A stretch of 25,944 nucleotides of DNA from Paratrimastix pyriformis. Its lineage: Eukaryota > Preaxostyla > Paratrimastigidae. Made by a program: the position numbers and the translations under genes. Positions 8,486 through 19,749 of the stretch are shown piece by piece. Under the pieces are notes generated by a model. The model was not told the origin of the DNA. It saw only the letters and a program-made list of their open reading frames with translations, and did no database searches. Positions within the stretch are counted from its first letter, which is position 1, and every line of letters begins with the position of its first letter. The stretch lies in assembly GCA_027972325.1 (NCBI GenBank), contig JAPMOS010000345.1:1-25944 (forward strand). The letters are read 5' to 3'.

Positions 8486-8630
8486 ATGATCTTTGAGCCT
8501 GTTGGGTATACAGTGCTAAAAGGAAAACGCGCATTTTACTGGGCGTCCTCCTTCTATCGCGCTGTCGTGGCTCGTCCCCACCCTGCGCGGATCAGGGCGA
8601 CCCGTAAATGTCGTAGGATGGGGGTGCTGT
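8484..8630 (-). repeat. 3' UTR repeat, copy 1 (element B)
   Basis: On the plus strand the copy starts GATGATCTTTGAGCCTGTTG, continues to GGATCAGGGCGACCCGT and ends near GTCGTAGG. Copy 2 lies at 11178-11330 with only small indels and substitutions. Both copies abut a CA tract at the same base, so this is the 3' terminus of a mobile family. Confidence 0.9.
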
Positions 8631-8641
8631 CGCCGGGGTGC

Positions 8642-9343
8642 TCATCTCCGGCGACGGCGGCGTGCTCTCAGCTGGGGTGGGCCAGGGTCCCCAGAGTCGA
8701 GCGGCACCACGGAAACCGTCTTCACTGGGACGGGCACGAGCTGCACGGGAACAGCTTCCAGAGGGATGACGGGCCCGTATGGGAATGGCGGCGGGGGCAC
8801 AAGGGGGGCCGGCGCCGATGGTTGTGGACAGTGTCGATTGCCATTGTCGCGTGGTGCAGAATGCTTTGGCGGTGGTGGTGATGGAGAGCATTGACGATGC
8901 TCGGAATGCTTCACTGCAGACTCCAACTTTGCAGCCGGAGTCGGAGTCGGTGTGATGGCATGATCTGATGCTGGCGGTTCGGGATTCTTTTTAGCTGGCG
9001 GAGTCTGCGATGCTTTCTTAGGTTTCGGAGGCTGGGGTTCCGATTCCGATTTTGAATTTCTCAATGCCCGGTAATGTGGGTCCTTCTTGAATTCATCGTA
9101 ACCATCGAGCATCTCAATGGTGGTGGAAGAAAGCATCGGAAAAAGAAAGGACGATAAATTCCCGATGAATTCCTTAGGAACATACTCGGCAATGAAATCA
9201 ACCATATAGCAGATGTCGGAGCGAAGATGATCGGCATCTTTCTCATAGTGGTGACGGACACGACGAGCGAGACCATTCTCGTGCTTCTTCATGGCATTAC
9301 GAAGCCATTGAAGAGAGTCGGAGGTTGCTTGAGAAGAGCTCAT
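8642..9343 (-). CDS. ORF1/Gag-like protein of element B (233 aa)
   Basis: An intact frame runs from the ATG at 9343-9341 (MSSSQATSDSLQW) to TGA at 8644-8642. Residues 1-100 are a charged, helical domain (RNAMKKHENGLARR, FIAEYVPKEFIGNL, LDGYDEFKKDPHYRALR). Residues about 105-215 are Pro/Lys/Ser-rich and disordered, and the C-terminus is DSGDPGPPQLRARRRRR, a basic RNA- or DNA-binding-type tail. Reading frames that extend upstream into the CA tract only add Cys-Val repeats and are not meaningful. The same C-terminal pattern recurs on the minus strand at about 24960-24911. I know no named family for it. Confidence 0.6.
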   Translation of the reverse strand: MSSSQATSDSLQWLRNAMKKHENGLARRVRHHYEKDADHLRSDICYMVDFIAEYVPKEFIGNLSSFLFPMLSSTTIEMLDGYDEFKKDPHYRALRNSKSESEPQPPKPKKASQTPPAKKNPEPPASDHAITPTPTPAAKLESAVKHSEHRQCSPSPPPPKHSAPRDNGNRHCPQPSAPAPLVPPPPFPYGPVIPLEAVPVQLVPVPVKTVSVVPLDSGDPGPPQLRARRRRRR

Positions 9344-9358
9344 TCTTTGAAGAAAGAG

Positions 9359-9384
9359 CGCACTCAAAGGCGAGTTTGAGTGCG
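9359..9384 (-). promoter_or_regulatory. 10-bp-stem hairpin at the 5' end of element B
   Basis: CGCACTCAAA and TTTGAGTGCG pair perfectly around the loop GGCGAG. It lies 16 bases upstream of the ATG of the element B protein and 7 bases inside the CA tract boundary. It could fold in the leader RNA and affect translation or packaging; that role is inferred. Confidence 0.45.
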
Positions 9385-9390
9385 AATGAC

Positions 9391-9634
<244 letters not shown>

Positions 9635-9984
9635 AAGAGGGAAGAGACACCGCAAGAAATGTAGGCACAGTCCACGAGGGAAGCGCCATAGTCAAGCAGT
9701 GTCCACCAAGCCAACATACGCAAGCAGGCGGCAGCGAACAAGGGTCAGTCAACGGCAAAGCGCTCAGGCGGAAGAGCACGTCAACATCCGAGACCGGAAA
9801 TCAGGACCCACAAGGGATCCGTCACATGGTGTGGATGGACAGCTCACGCTCTCACCACATCGCACGGCAGCAGCATGTGTCGCGCCAAAGGGGTCCCCGA
9901 CACAGGCAAGACAAGGGGCAATCGGAGCATATGACACAGACCTTTTCGATTGGGTGCGCAGAGTAGAATGTCGATGGCGAGCAT

Positions 9985-10155
9985 CGACGACGGACGGGAC
10001 GGGACGGCAACGAACGGGACGGGTCGGGACGGGACGGCGCACCAGGGACGGGACGTAGGGGCAGCACGACCAGGACAGGCCGCACGTAGCACAGAGGGGC
10101 ACGATGAAGAACGGGACGGACGGGACGGGACGGGACGGGACGGGACGGGGCCGGG
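9985..10155. repeat. GGGAC pentanucleotide repeats
   Basis: Runs of GGGAC and close variants occur at about 9986-10055 and 10107-10152, with scattered copies at 10334-10400. They produce Arg/Asp/Gly or Pro/Val/Arg low-complexity reading frames on the two strands. Confidence 0.85.
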
Positions 10156-10429
10156 GTGTGGAGAGTGTGGGGGGAGCAGAAGTAGGGACAGGAGAAGGAA
10201 GAAAACGGTCCATCCCCACGAGACGGGGAGTGGATCCGGAAAGTGTAGTGGCACCCAGAATGAGCCTACTGATCGGAGCGTTAGGGGCAGTGCCACCACC
10301 TCCGGGGGATCCCCCCCGACCACACACCACCACAGGACGGGACGAGCAAAGCCAAGGGACGGGACGAGCAAGGGGACGTGGCGGGACAGGACAGGGGACA
10401 AGGGACACGGGTCAGGACAGGCAGCTGAG

Positions 10430-10870
10430 TTACAGATGGATCGCCCATGGGGTCCACACTTGGTCGCCCCGGGACAGGAAGATCCAGTAACTGCAGCGCA
10501 GGACAGTCAGAGATCGAGGTGGAGAGGGTTTTGGAGCCAATGCCCAGCAGCCGGGTCATGGCATGATAGGAACGTGTCAGGAACCCGATGGAGCCCACCT
10601 CGAAGGGCACCAGCTCCACCGTCCAGCCCTTCACCGCCAGGTCGCGGGTCAGGGCCAGATAGCGGGCTGTTTTACGCTCGTGTGCCGCACTCACATTGTG
10701 CTCCGAGGGGACTGTAAGTTCCAGGAGCACAATCTTTCAGTGTCTCCGAGCGCAGCACCAGGTCCGGGCGCTGCTGGGTGCCGGCACCCCCAGTGCAGCA
10801 TCCAGGGGAACACCATTCGGGAAATCGGGCAGGTCAACGTACATCACCCAGTCACGGGCCAGATCAAGTA
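10430..10870 (-). pseudogene. Restriction-like endonuclease domain (PDLVL...LLELTVP type)
   Basis: On the minus strand, SLLDLARDWVMYVDLPDFPN leads into PDLVLRSETLK, then VLLELTVPSEHNV, HERKTARYLALTRDL, KGWTVELVPFEVGSIGF and LTRSYHAMTRLLGIG. The PD, the Glu of ELTVP and the Lys of ERKxARY form a PD-ExK type active site. The whole string is the form of restriction-like nuclease common in retroelement-derived proteins of invertebrates and protists; this is recognition from memory, not from a search. The open stretch from 10730 covers the catalytic Glu onward, and one frame switch near 10735 separates it from the PD part. It differs clearly from the LINE-1 nuclease (WWLLDVAITG), so it is a second lineage. 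Confidence 0.7.
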
Positions 10871-11056
10871 AGCTCGGGGCGGCAGCAGCGGCAGCAGGGA
10901 CGGCAGCAGGGGCGGGGACAGGGACATGGGCGCGAGGGGCGGGAGCAGGCGGGACAGCTGGAGCAGCTGGGGCAGGAACAGGAGCAGGAGCAGGGACCGG
11001 GGCAGGGGCTTTGGCTGCGGCCACAGCAGCAGCAGCTGAAAAGAGGGAAGAGAGAC

Positions 11057-11753
<697 letters not shown>

Positions 11754-11817
11754 GTATCGATACTGGGCACTTCTCCTTTTTTCTTGATTTCAACTAGTGC
11801 CTGGTAACCGTTACACC

Positions 11818-12900
11818 ATGTCTAGACAGAAATTCGCCACCATTCTTTTGCCGTCGAAGATTCGGAGCATGAAGCCGGAAGCTTTTGTTTCACCTTTGCC
11901 GAGTCTTCCTCGCCTCCGCAACATCTTGAACTTTGAAGAGTGTGTGAGATTTGAGGACACCATCTCACAGACTATTGGATCGATTGATGGCCTTCCTGTT
12001 GATTTGAGGCAATTGGTCCCTCCTTCTGCGGTGGGTATTCTTTTGCGTTACAATCAACATTGCTTCGATTCTTGTGAAGATCTCTTTGATTCGCTTTACG
12101 ACATCTCTCGACCGAAATCAAATTTTCTCCGAACTCGTCTTTTGGCATCGCTTGTTTTTTCTCCTCCACCGACGTCTGAGCAAATCGCCTTCTCACTTGA
12201 GGAACATATTTGGAAGTTCCTCAGGTTTGTTGATGGGTTGAAGTTCCCGGCTGAGGCCGCCGCGAAGCTCTTTCTCAAGTCTTTCCGCGGTTTCTTTGGC
12301 GACATGGTCAAGGATGAGTTCCTTGTTGGTTGCGCCGCGTCTCCTTCTTCGGACGATGATTCCTCTTCGTCTTCGTCTGAGGACGAGAAGCCAGCTCCTT
12401 TGGCTTCTGCCACTTCTGTTCCGGCCACTTCTGGTTCTGACCCCGCGGGTACTTCTGCCGGGGTTGCGAAGACGCCTGCCGAACAGGCCGCTCAGGAGCT
12501 GGCGGCCCTGGATCAGGAAACCGAGTTGCATCGAGCGGTCGAGCGCGTGCGCGATCTTGCGCAGAGACTTGACGAGGCTGCAGCGCTCCATCTGTCACGA
12601 GGTGTCACGACCGCTCCTCGCCCTGTTTTCGGCCACTCCTTCGGCCATGGCCATCACCGTGAACGTGCTTTCGCCGGCCGTGTTCCTTTTCAACCTCCGA
12701 CTCCGTCTCCTCCGGCCACTGCCTCGGTCCCCCCGCATCCGACTTCGCGGGGCTCCGTCGAGCGTAGCCGCCTTCGTGACCAGGGGCTTTGCACATGGTG
12801 TCATTCCCCCGGTCATGTGATCTCGGATTGTCCGGGCAACGATCATGGAATTCCCGGACGGAGCAGGTATCATCCTGAGAACAACGGGGCCCCGAGGTTG
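11818..12900 (+). pseudogene. Gag of the chromodomain LTR element
   Basis: The ATG at 11818 starts a Gag-like protein. It has an N-terminal helical region (about residues 1-165), a Ser/Asp-rich acidic linker (about 178-200), an Ala/Thr-rich stretch, a helix with ALDQETELHRAVERVRDLAQ (about 225-245), and a CCHC knuckle with C-x2-C-x4-H-x4-C spacing (CTWCHSPGHVISDC, bases about 12789-12830). The knuckle binds RNA in Gag nucleocapsids. The leader between LTR and ATG is only 64 bases. Codon use is less GC-rich than in the neighbouring LINEs. Coding continues toward the protease. The gene is treated as a fossil. Confidence 0.75.
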
Positions 12901-13189
12901 GCCCCAACCGTCCACCTGCTCCTGCTCCACCTCCTTCGACGTCTCCAGCCCCTTTGGGTACTTCCACCACATCGGCTCCCACTTTCGGTGGCGGACGGTA
13001 CCCACGCCGTTCGCGGAACCCGGCTCACTTGCGGCTTCTCCAAGCCTGTCCACCACCGGCTGGGGTTCCTCCCACTCCTGTTGGGCCTGTCACCTCTGTC
13101 GTACCGGCTGGCACCCCGCACCTTCAGCTTCTGTTGTGGCCACCACTCCATGCTCTGGGGCAGCTACCACCGCTGTCACTTTCCCATCT

Positions 13190-13560
13190 TTCGGGAAGCT
13201 TGACCCTCAGCTTACCACAACGGTTGTTGTGAACGGGGTGTCCGCGCCCGCTCTCCTGGATACTGGCGCAATGATTTCCGTTATCTCACCGGCTTTTGCG
13301 CATGATCTGGCACTACCGGTCGTGGAGGACGGCCCGGTTCGTTCGGTATTGCTCGCTGATGGCAGTCGTACTTCTGTACAGCGTTTCAGTCCCGTTACTT
13401 TGAGGCTGAGCCCCGAATGTAAGCCTCAACAGGCCGTCTTGTACCATCTGGGTCGTGACCCGTTGATCTTGGTTGGTCTCTCTGAATTGCGCGGGCATGG
13501 CCTTGTTCTTGGTGATACTCCAACCATCACTCCTCTCAACATCCCTGTTGGTGATGACGA
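13190..13560 (+). pseudogene. Aspartic protease of the chromodomain LTR element
   Basis: VVNGVSAPALLDTGAMISVI (bases about 13225-13286) is the retropepsin-type active site, with the catalytic D-T-G-A. It is followed by LLADGSRTSV and the LILVGLSEL and HGLVLG strands that close the fold. This protease would process the Gag-Pol polyprotein. A proline-rich linker follows, then sequence resembling the region just before the polymerase (about 13790-13990). Confidence 0.75.
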
Positions 13561-14014
13561 CAACGATCTGGGTGATGATGATTATGGTGGTGAGGCCATT
13601 GTGGGACGCCTGGTTTGGCCGGTCCCCTTGGTGCTCTTGATTCTGACGGCCAACCTGATTTGGCCGCCCTTGCTCTTGCTGCTCCGCGCATTGCCACTCT
13701 TGCCACTCCGCCTTCTGGAGTTTCGGAATCCCCGCCTGTGTGGATTGCACCCGCGCCTGATCAGCCTCACTCTGGGAAGGCCGCACCGACCCTTCCTGTT
13801 GTTCGCCGTGATGTGCTCACCGACCCTGAGGCCCAGCAGGTTACCGACCTTCTCGGCGAGTATGCGCATCTTTTCGGGGGACTCACCTCTTCCCCCGCGG
13901 TGATGGAGCCTTTTCGGGTCCAGCTCTTGCCTGGAGCCAGCCCTGTCTCGACCCCTCCCCGGCGTTTTCACAGGAAAAAGGAGGCCTTTGTGAAGAGACA
14001 GATTGATGACTGGC

Positions 14015-14226
14015 TTTCCCTAATCCTTGAGTTCCTGGTGCATTGGCTCGGCTATCCCGACGCCGATGAGACTTGGGAGCCGTACGAGAACTGTGCTGGG
14101 AACGTACAGGTGGAGGAATACGTCCGGGCTCACCCTGATGCCCGGCCTGGTTCGGAGGATCGGCCCCGGCCCCAGCCCCGTGGCCAGCCCCGTCGGGCTC
14201 GCAAGGCCACGAGGGGGAAGGGGTAG
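14015..14226 (+). pseudogene. C-terminal chromodomain of the LTR element
   Basis: EFLVHWLGYPDADETWEPYE (bases about 14028-14090) is the signature of a chromodomain: the hydrophobic V-x-W-x-G strand, then E-x-T-W-E-P. It is followed by a helix (NVQVEEYVRAH) and an Arg/Pro-rich basic tail that ends in TAG at 14224-14226. In chromoviruses this domain sits at the integrase C-terminus and steers insertion toward particular chromatin. Here it is the only visible part of the integrase. Confidence 0.85.
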
Positions 14227-14351
14227 GGGTCTGGACTTGTCGTTCGTAAAGCCGAACTTCTTTCCCTTTGTTTTGTCTATTCCATCCGTCTTCTTCGCCC
14301 TGCCTTTGCCATTCCCCTTCCTCTCCCTCACCTGTGTCTTCGTCTCGGTAG

Positions 14352-14561
<210 letters not shown>

Positions 14562-14711
14562 CTCTGAGTTTACGAAAGAAAGATGGCCCTGTAGGGGTGG
14601 GGAAATACACAGCATGTCTCTGGGGGGGGGGGGGGAGGGGGGAGGGGGAAATTGCCCCGCAGTTATAGCCACTCTCAATTTTCCAATCTTCTTCCGTTGG
14701 GTTGGCATTTG

Positions 14712-15428
14712 ATGCCTCCCAAGGATGTTCCGATTATTGATTCAAGCCAGTTTGTGGCCAATGAATCATGTTTGGAAATGATTGAACATTTGTTTGCGGA
14801 TCCTTACGAGAATGCAAGATCTCCTCCGCCGCAATTTGCCAAAATTGGCTTTGACGTTACTAATTCGATGCGGCATGCTCTTGTTATTGGTGCCACTCTT
14901 TTGAATCATGCTCGTCCGACACCTGAGTATATTGAATCATTCTTCACTGCTCGTTTGCCTCGTGGCCTGTGCACGACCCAAGATGGTTGTTATGGTGCTA
15001 CTCGTGATGCTATTTTGGAACAGGGTGCCATTTTAGTGAATGCGATTGCTGTTCTCATTGCCCAATCAGCTGAACGTCAACTTGGAGGTGGTCCTGGTCC
15101 GGGGGCGCATGAAGACTCCACCACTGAGTCTGAGTGTGACCCGGATGCAACTGAGTCTGAATGTGACCCGGACGCCACTGAGTCTCAGGAGGAATGCATC
15201 ATCAGCGGGTCCACTCCCGCACCTCCACCTCAATCGGCTCTGCTTCCTGCTTCAGCGCTGGGAGTGAAGAGAAAGATGAGCAATGTAATTCCGAGTCGCA
15301 AAGCACCACAACCACCGCCTGTGGAGGAGAAAGCGGCCTCTGTGCCGCTTTCGAGCCCCAAGTCGTCTCCACCCAGCAGCTGCACCCGCTCGGTAATTTC
15401 GGTTGCCAGTCAGTCAGTCTCGTGTTAA
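14712..15428 (+). CDS. Helical/acidic protein of element F (238 aa)
   Basis: An intact frame runs from ATG (MPPKDVPIIDSSQF) to TAA at 15426-15428. Residues about 10-130 are a helical domain (CLEMIEHLFADPYENAR, VTNSMRHALVIGATLLNHAR, AILEQGAILVNAIAVLIAQS). Residues about 140-160 carry an acidic repeat of ten residues (TESECDPDA twice), and the C-terminal third is Pro/Ser-rich with a basic patch GVKRKM that could be a nuclear-import signal. AT-richer codon use than the flanks supports genuine coding. The product is not recognised; architecture suggests a Gag/ORF1-type nucleic-acid-binding protein. Confidence 0.6.
   Translation: MPPKDVPIIDSSQFVANESCLEMIEHLFADPYENARSPPPQFAKIGFDVTNSMRHALVIGATLLNHARPTPEYIESFFTARLPRGLCTTQDGCYGATRDAILEQGAILVNAIAVLIAQSAERQLGGGPGPGAHEDSTTESECDPDATESECDPDATESQEECIISGSTPAPPPQSALLPASALGVKRKMSNVIPSRKAPQPPPVEEKAASVPLSSPKSSPPSSCTRSVISVASQSVSC
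15112..15190 (+). repeat. 30-bp tandem repeat in the element F protein
   Basis: Two and a half in-frame copies of a 30-base unit containing GAGTCTGA(G/A)TGTGACCCGGA encode an acidic Cys-Asp-rich repeat. Confidence 0.85.
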
Positions 15429-15440
15429 TGCAGCCTCGTG

Positions 15441-15773
15441 TGAGGCTAACTAAGGAGCCATGAGAAAGAAATCACAAAAGGTTTTATCCCCCAATTCCCC
15501 CGTCACCTCATCACCTCCGATAGGCTTCGGCTCAAAGTGCATCGCATCTCATCACCCCCACCTCCTTCACTGGTGAGCCTCGGCCTCGTGGTTGCGCTTG
15601 GTCGGTATGCCACCATCCTAGGTCGCCCCGAAAGCAAGCCAGGGAGAGAAAATGGATGGAAGAGCGACGACCTAAGACTTCCCCCCCCTCCCCGCAGGTT
15701 TTGAGGACGAGCCCACCCGGCGAGCCTGACGCTGCCGTCGTCCACCCGCAAAGGAGAGGGGTTCGGTCGATTG
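15441..15773 (-). other. Probable 3' UTR of LINE-2, no gene seen
   Basis: GC-rich sequence between the end of the LINE-2 coding region and element F. On the plus strand it contains a pyrimidine run ending in CCCCGCAG (15678-15698), which resembles a splice acceptor but has no supporting exon. No long conserved frame is seen. Confidence 0.4.
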
Positions 15774-16550
15774 CTATGTAGTGGAGGCCTCGTTTCGGTG
15801 GCCGCTAGTCTGCTGGATGGGCACAGCAGGTAGCCTTCCTTGGCTCAGCCCCGGTGGTGTCGTCTCCCGCCGGGCCCTCCGATCGCCGGCCGTCCGCGGT
15901 GGCTCGGCTCGTCGCACCTTGAGCAGTTGCAGCCGGCGCGCATGGGCCTGGGCCAAGAAGTCTCCCGCAATCCGGTTGACGGCCTCACGAGTCGGGCGCC
16001 CCCAACCAGCGGCCGGCCTCCCGATCATGACCTGCCACTTGTCCGCGCCCAGGGCCTCGAGATGGGCCCAGTCCGGGGCCCCCAGGACCGCATGGAGGCG
16101 GTCCCAGGCCTTCTTGCGGAGCTCCTCGTAGGCGGGGCACTGCTGGATGATGTGTTGGGCGTCCTCGAGTGGTCCCGCGTCGTTGCAGCAGATGCAGGCT
16201 CCCCGCGCTTCGCCTCAGGCCTGTTCTTCCAGGTGCGCATGAACTCACCGTTCAGGTACATCCCTGCGCGCAGTTGGGCTGCTATGCGGCGCCCCGCCGG
16301 GCTCATGTCGTCCAGGTAGGCCTCGCTGTGGCCAAAGTCCTGCTTGACCTGCCGCAGGAGTGCCAGCCTTGGGTGCGAGTGGGCGTCCTCCATCTTCGCG
16401 CGCCACTTGGCCTCCACATGTGTGCGCACTCGCTTCCGGACCAAGTCCTTCCAGGCCCCGATGCCGATGGTCCGGATGGCCTCGTCCACCGGGCGCACCC
16501 CGTGCCAAGGCCATAGTCCGCCATGACCGCCTCAGCAGCCCCGGCCCATT
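15774..16550 (-). pseudogene. C-terminal region of LINE-2 ORF2 with Cys/His knuckle
   Basis: Downstream of the polymerase, minus-strand sequence reads AWKDLVRKRVRTHVEAKW, then RAGMYLNGEFMRTWKNR and ACICCNDAGPLEDAQHIIQQ followed by CPAYEEL (about 16205-16130). This is a C-x2-C ... H-x4-C knuckle typical of LINE C-termini. It continues through AWDRLHAVLGAPDWAHLEAL and ends in a basic tail at 15774. The blocks fall in three frames. The knuckle probably binds element RNA. Confidence 0.7.
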
Positions 16551-17850
16551 CGCCGATGCACTGGTGTCCTGTCCTCACCTCTGGGAGCTTCTCACCCAGC
16601 TCCACCAGTTCGCGGACCAGGCGGCCCTGCGGCAGCAGCTTGATGCGGCCCCATTCGAACATAATCTCCTGGGCCCGCAAGGCCGCCACCGGTATCAGGC
16701 CCAGATCGGCCTCGACCGCTGCGGATGATGCTTGCCCCATACACTGGAGGGCATAGCAGGCGAAGACGCGTTGAACCGAGTCCATTGCTCGCTCGGCCTT
16801 TTGGTCGCGCAGGTCAGGGAAGGCCGCCGCCGCCCAGAGCAACTTCGGCAGGGCAAAGGTGCGCCACAATGCACAGAGCAGCCTCGGAGGGACGGCCCCA
16901 ACACGGCCTAGCAGCCGGCTGATGGAGCCCCTCATCGCACAGGCCGCCCGGATCCGTCCGCTCGTGTGGGCCTTTGTACGTGCATCGCATTCGAGTTCCG
17001 CGCCCAGGAAGCGGAAGACTCTGGTCTGTTCCAACGTCTTGCCGCTGAGACGGACTGACCATGGTTCCGGCTTCGGCTTCGCAGCAGTGGGCTCCTTCTT
17101 GCGCTTCTCCTCGCGCTGGGCCGCCCAGTTTTCAAAGGCCATCGACCGACATTTGTCAGGCGCCCACTCGAAGCGCCTTTCTCGTGCCACCACGTCGCAT
17201 TCGTCGAGAGCTTGCTGCAGGGCTTCGGGGGTCTCGCCAAGGACAGAGACGTCGTCCGCGAATAGCAGACCCGGGATGCGCTCCCTCCTGCCGGGCACCA
17301 GAACGCCGTGGCCTCGCGCCCGCAGCCTCCGCACGAGGCCGTCAATGAAGAACAGATACAGGCCCGGGGATGCCGGGCACCCCTGTCGCAGGCCACGGTG
17401 AATCTCAAAGATGGGCCCCGTTCGCCTCGTACGACAACCGCCGCCTCGGTCTTCGCGTACATGGCCATCAGCAGGAGCAGGAGGCAGCCCCGGCAGCCAC
17501 GCGCCTGCAGGATGGCCCACAAGATGTGTCGGTCGACGGTATCGTAGGCGGCACGGATGTCCAAGAAGGCTGCGTACGTGCTCAGCCTGGCCTTGCGGCG
17601 GAGGGCCACGATCTCCTGCAGGGCGATGACCTGCTGGACCGCCGAGTGCTCCCGGCGGAAGCCTCCCTGCTCCTCCGCCAGGCCCGGCTCCAGGGAGGAC
17701 CGCAGCCTCCGGTCCAGGGCCAGGGCCAGCACCTTGGAGGCCACTGGGGCCAGGGCAATCGGGCGGTATGCGGTCGGGCTCTGGCCTCCCTTGCTCTTGT
17801 GGACCGGTACCAAGTGGGAGAGGCGCCACTGTTCCGGCCACAGGCCCCAC
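16550..17850 (-). pseudogene. Reverse transcriptase of LINE-2
   Basis: Motifs in order are VPVHKSKGGQSPTAYRPIAL (about 17815-17755), EQGGFRREHSAVQQV, motif A YAAFLDIRAAYDTVDRHIL (about 17578-17522), motif B HRGLRQGCPASPGLYLFFID (about 17402-17345) and motif C GLLFADDVSVLG (about 17270-17235). The thumb follows with TRVFRFLGAELECD. The FADD aspartates and the motif A Asp are present. One frame switch separates motif A from motif B. The LRQGCPASP form of motif B matches APE-type LINEs. The enzyme copies element RNA at an APE-generated nick. Confidence 0.9.
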
Positions 17851-18609
17851 CGCCAGGTGAGCTCAAAGAAGAGGCGGAGGGCTTCGGTGAACGTTGACCC
17901 TGCCCGCTTCAGGAACAGCGGGGGGATGCCGTCCGGTCCCGGCGCTCCGCCACTCCGCAGATCCCCAGGGCCAGCTCCACCTCCTCCCGAGTGAGTGGCC
18001 TGTCCATGGTGGCTGCCATCCGGCCTGCTGACGGCGGCTCAAACTCGAGGCTGGGTAGCGGCGGCGGTGGCCCGGGCAGCATCTCTCCAACCTTGCGGAA
18101 ATGGGCCGTGAACTCCTCGAGGCCCACCCCAGCTCCTGGTCGGCCTCTTCAGGGTGCTCCTCCCCAAGAGCCGTGTGAGGGACCACCAGGATCGCTCCCC
18201 GAGAGGCGGAACTCGGCCATCATGCCGCTCTTCGCCGCTCGGGCCTCCCGCCGAAAGGCGCTGCGGGCTGCCTTCACACCAGGGCCTCTCCTCTGGGCCA
18301 TCTTGGCCCGCCACAGATCGGCGAGCCGAGGGGTCCACCATGCTCGGGAGGCCGCGGTGACCCGCTTCCTTCCAACCGCTTCCCTGCCAGCGCGGCGGAG
18401 AAGAGCCAGCAATTGGTCCCATCTCAACTTCAGCAGCTCTGGGGAGGCCAGACTCTTGGTGTCCGCCTCCAGGCAGAGAGGAGGTCGGCAGCCCCGAGGG
18501 ATGCCTCCTCCTCGAAGTGGGCCCAGTTGGCCTTGTCCAAACACCAGGCCCACCGCGGCTTGGTGCGACCCTTGCGCCTGGGCGGGGGCGGGGCGACGCG
18601 GACTGTGCC

Positions 18610-19320
18610 TGAGAGGTGGACAGCGCGGTGCTCGCACGCTGAATCCGGGACCTCCTGGCCCATCGGGTCCAGCAGATTGCGGCTGGCCGCCCGCGGTGCC
18701 ACCACTTCCCGCGGTTGCTGGAGGCCGTCCAGCAGATAATAATCCACCTTGGTGGATACATGCCTTAAGCCCCCAGGGTCATAGCTTGGGAGCGGGGCGT
18801 CCCCATCCTGGGCCGCGATGGTGAGCCCGGCTTGCTCAGCCAGCAGCTGCAGGAGTTCCCCCTGCTCATTGCCGTTGTCCGAGGGGGGAGGGACATGCAC
18901 ATTAAAATCGCCGGCGATCACCACAGGGGCTGCAGGGGGCGCAGGGTGCGGATGCACTCGAAGAGTTCCCCAGCCGTATAGGCGCCGAAGCTCCGTGGCT
19001 TAAAGTAGCATGCCCCAAAGAGAACGCCCCTTGATACGACCCATACCGTGCAGTCGTGCAGGTAGGGGGATAGACGGCGGGCTCCTTGGGCCCATGGCCC
19101 GGAGAGACCAAGGGCGACCCCGCCAGAGGGACGTTCGCCGGTCCAGCTCGCGTGGCCTTCCACAAACCAGCGGAAACCCTGGATGCGGGGGGCCTCTTGG
19201 TCGGAGAGCCAGGTCTCAGTAAGAAAGACGGCCTGGACTCCGCGGGACAGATCGGCCACCGCACGGGCACGGTGCCGTGCGCGGATGCTGGACACATTCC
19301 AGCAGAGGGCCCGAAAGTTC
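18610..19320 (-). pseudogene. APE-type endonuclease of LINE-2
   Basis: ENFRALCWNVSSIRARHRAR (about 19325-19265, catalytic-type Asn), VFLTETWLSD (Glu, about 19225-19195), GGVALGLSG, then after a frame switch near 18940 VVIAGDFNVHV (Asp and Asn, about 18925-18893), VDYYLLDG and CEHRAVHLSG (His, about 18640-18610) form the full exonuclease/endonuclease/phosphatase motif set. The family nicks the target strand to start reverse transcription. The last catalytic pair is EH rather than the usual DH, a variation that occurs in some LINEs. Identification is firm because all motifs come in order and spacing. Confidence 0.85.
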
Positions 19321-19749
19321 TCGGGAGGTGCTGGGGGAGAGCACCTCAGGTCCAAGGACGAGGGCTTGGCAGCAGGTGGGGGAGCCTCGGGCACGGGGCC
19401 CGGGGGCGGCTTGGGTCCGATCGGGCTCAGCCCAACCTCAGCGTTCCATTGCGCCGGCCGCTGTGGAAATTGCACCGGCAAGACGAGCGATCGGCCACCC
19501 GGCGAAGCGGCCCGATGCAGGGAGAGACCGGGTGCCGGGAGCGCCACAAGGGGCGCCACCCGGGGTCCGGCCAGCCAGACATGCGGAGCAGCAAAGGCGT
19601 CCACTGGACCATCGGGAAACCGCACGGCGCGGAAGACCACGCAGGCTGCGGAAACAAAGGCCCAGAGACCGGCCAGGCCCGCGAAGGCGGACAGAGGCCA
19701 GGCAGTGCAGGCGGCGCAGGCGGCGCATGCGGCGCGGGCGGCATCAGCA

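Noticed and set aside
9985-10155. GGGAC repeats as telomere-like sequence
   Set aside because: The unit is not a known telomere repeat, the run is imperfect and interrupted, and it lies inside an element fragment.
15646-15700. Pyrimidine run plus CAG as a splice acceptor
   Set aside because: No convincing donor or coding exon is attached, and it lies in the likely LINE-2 3' UTR.
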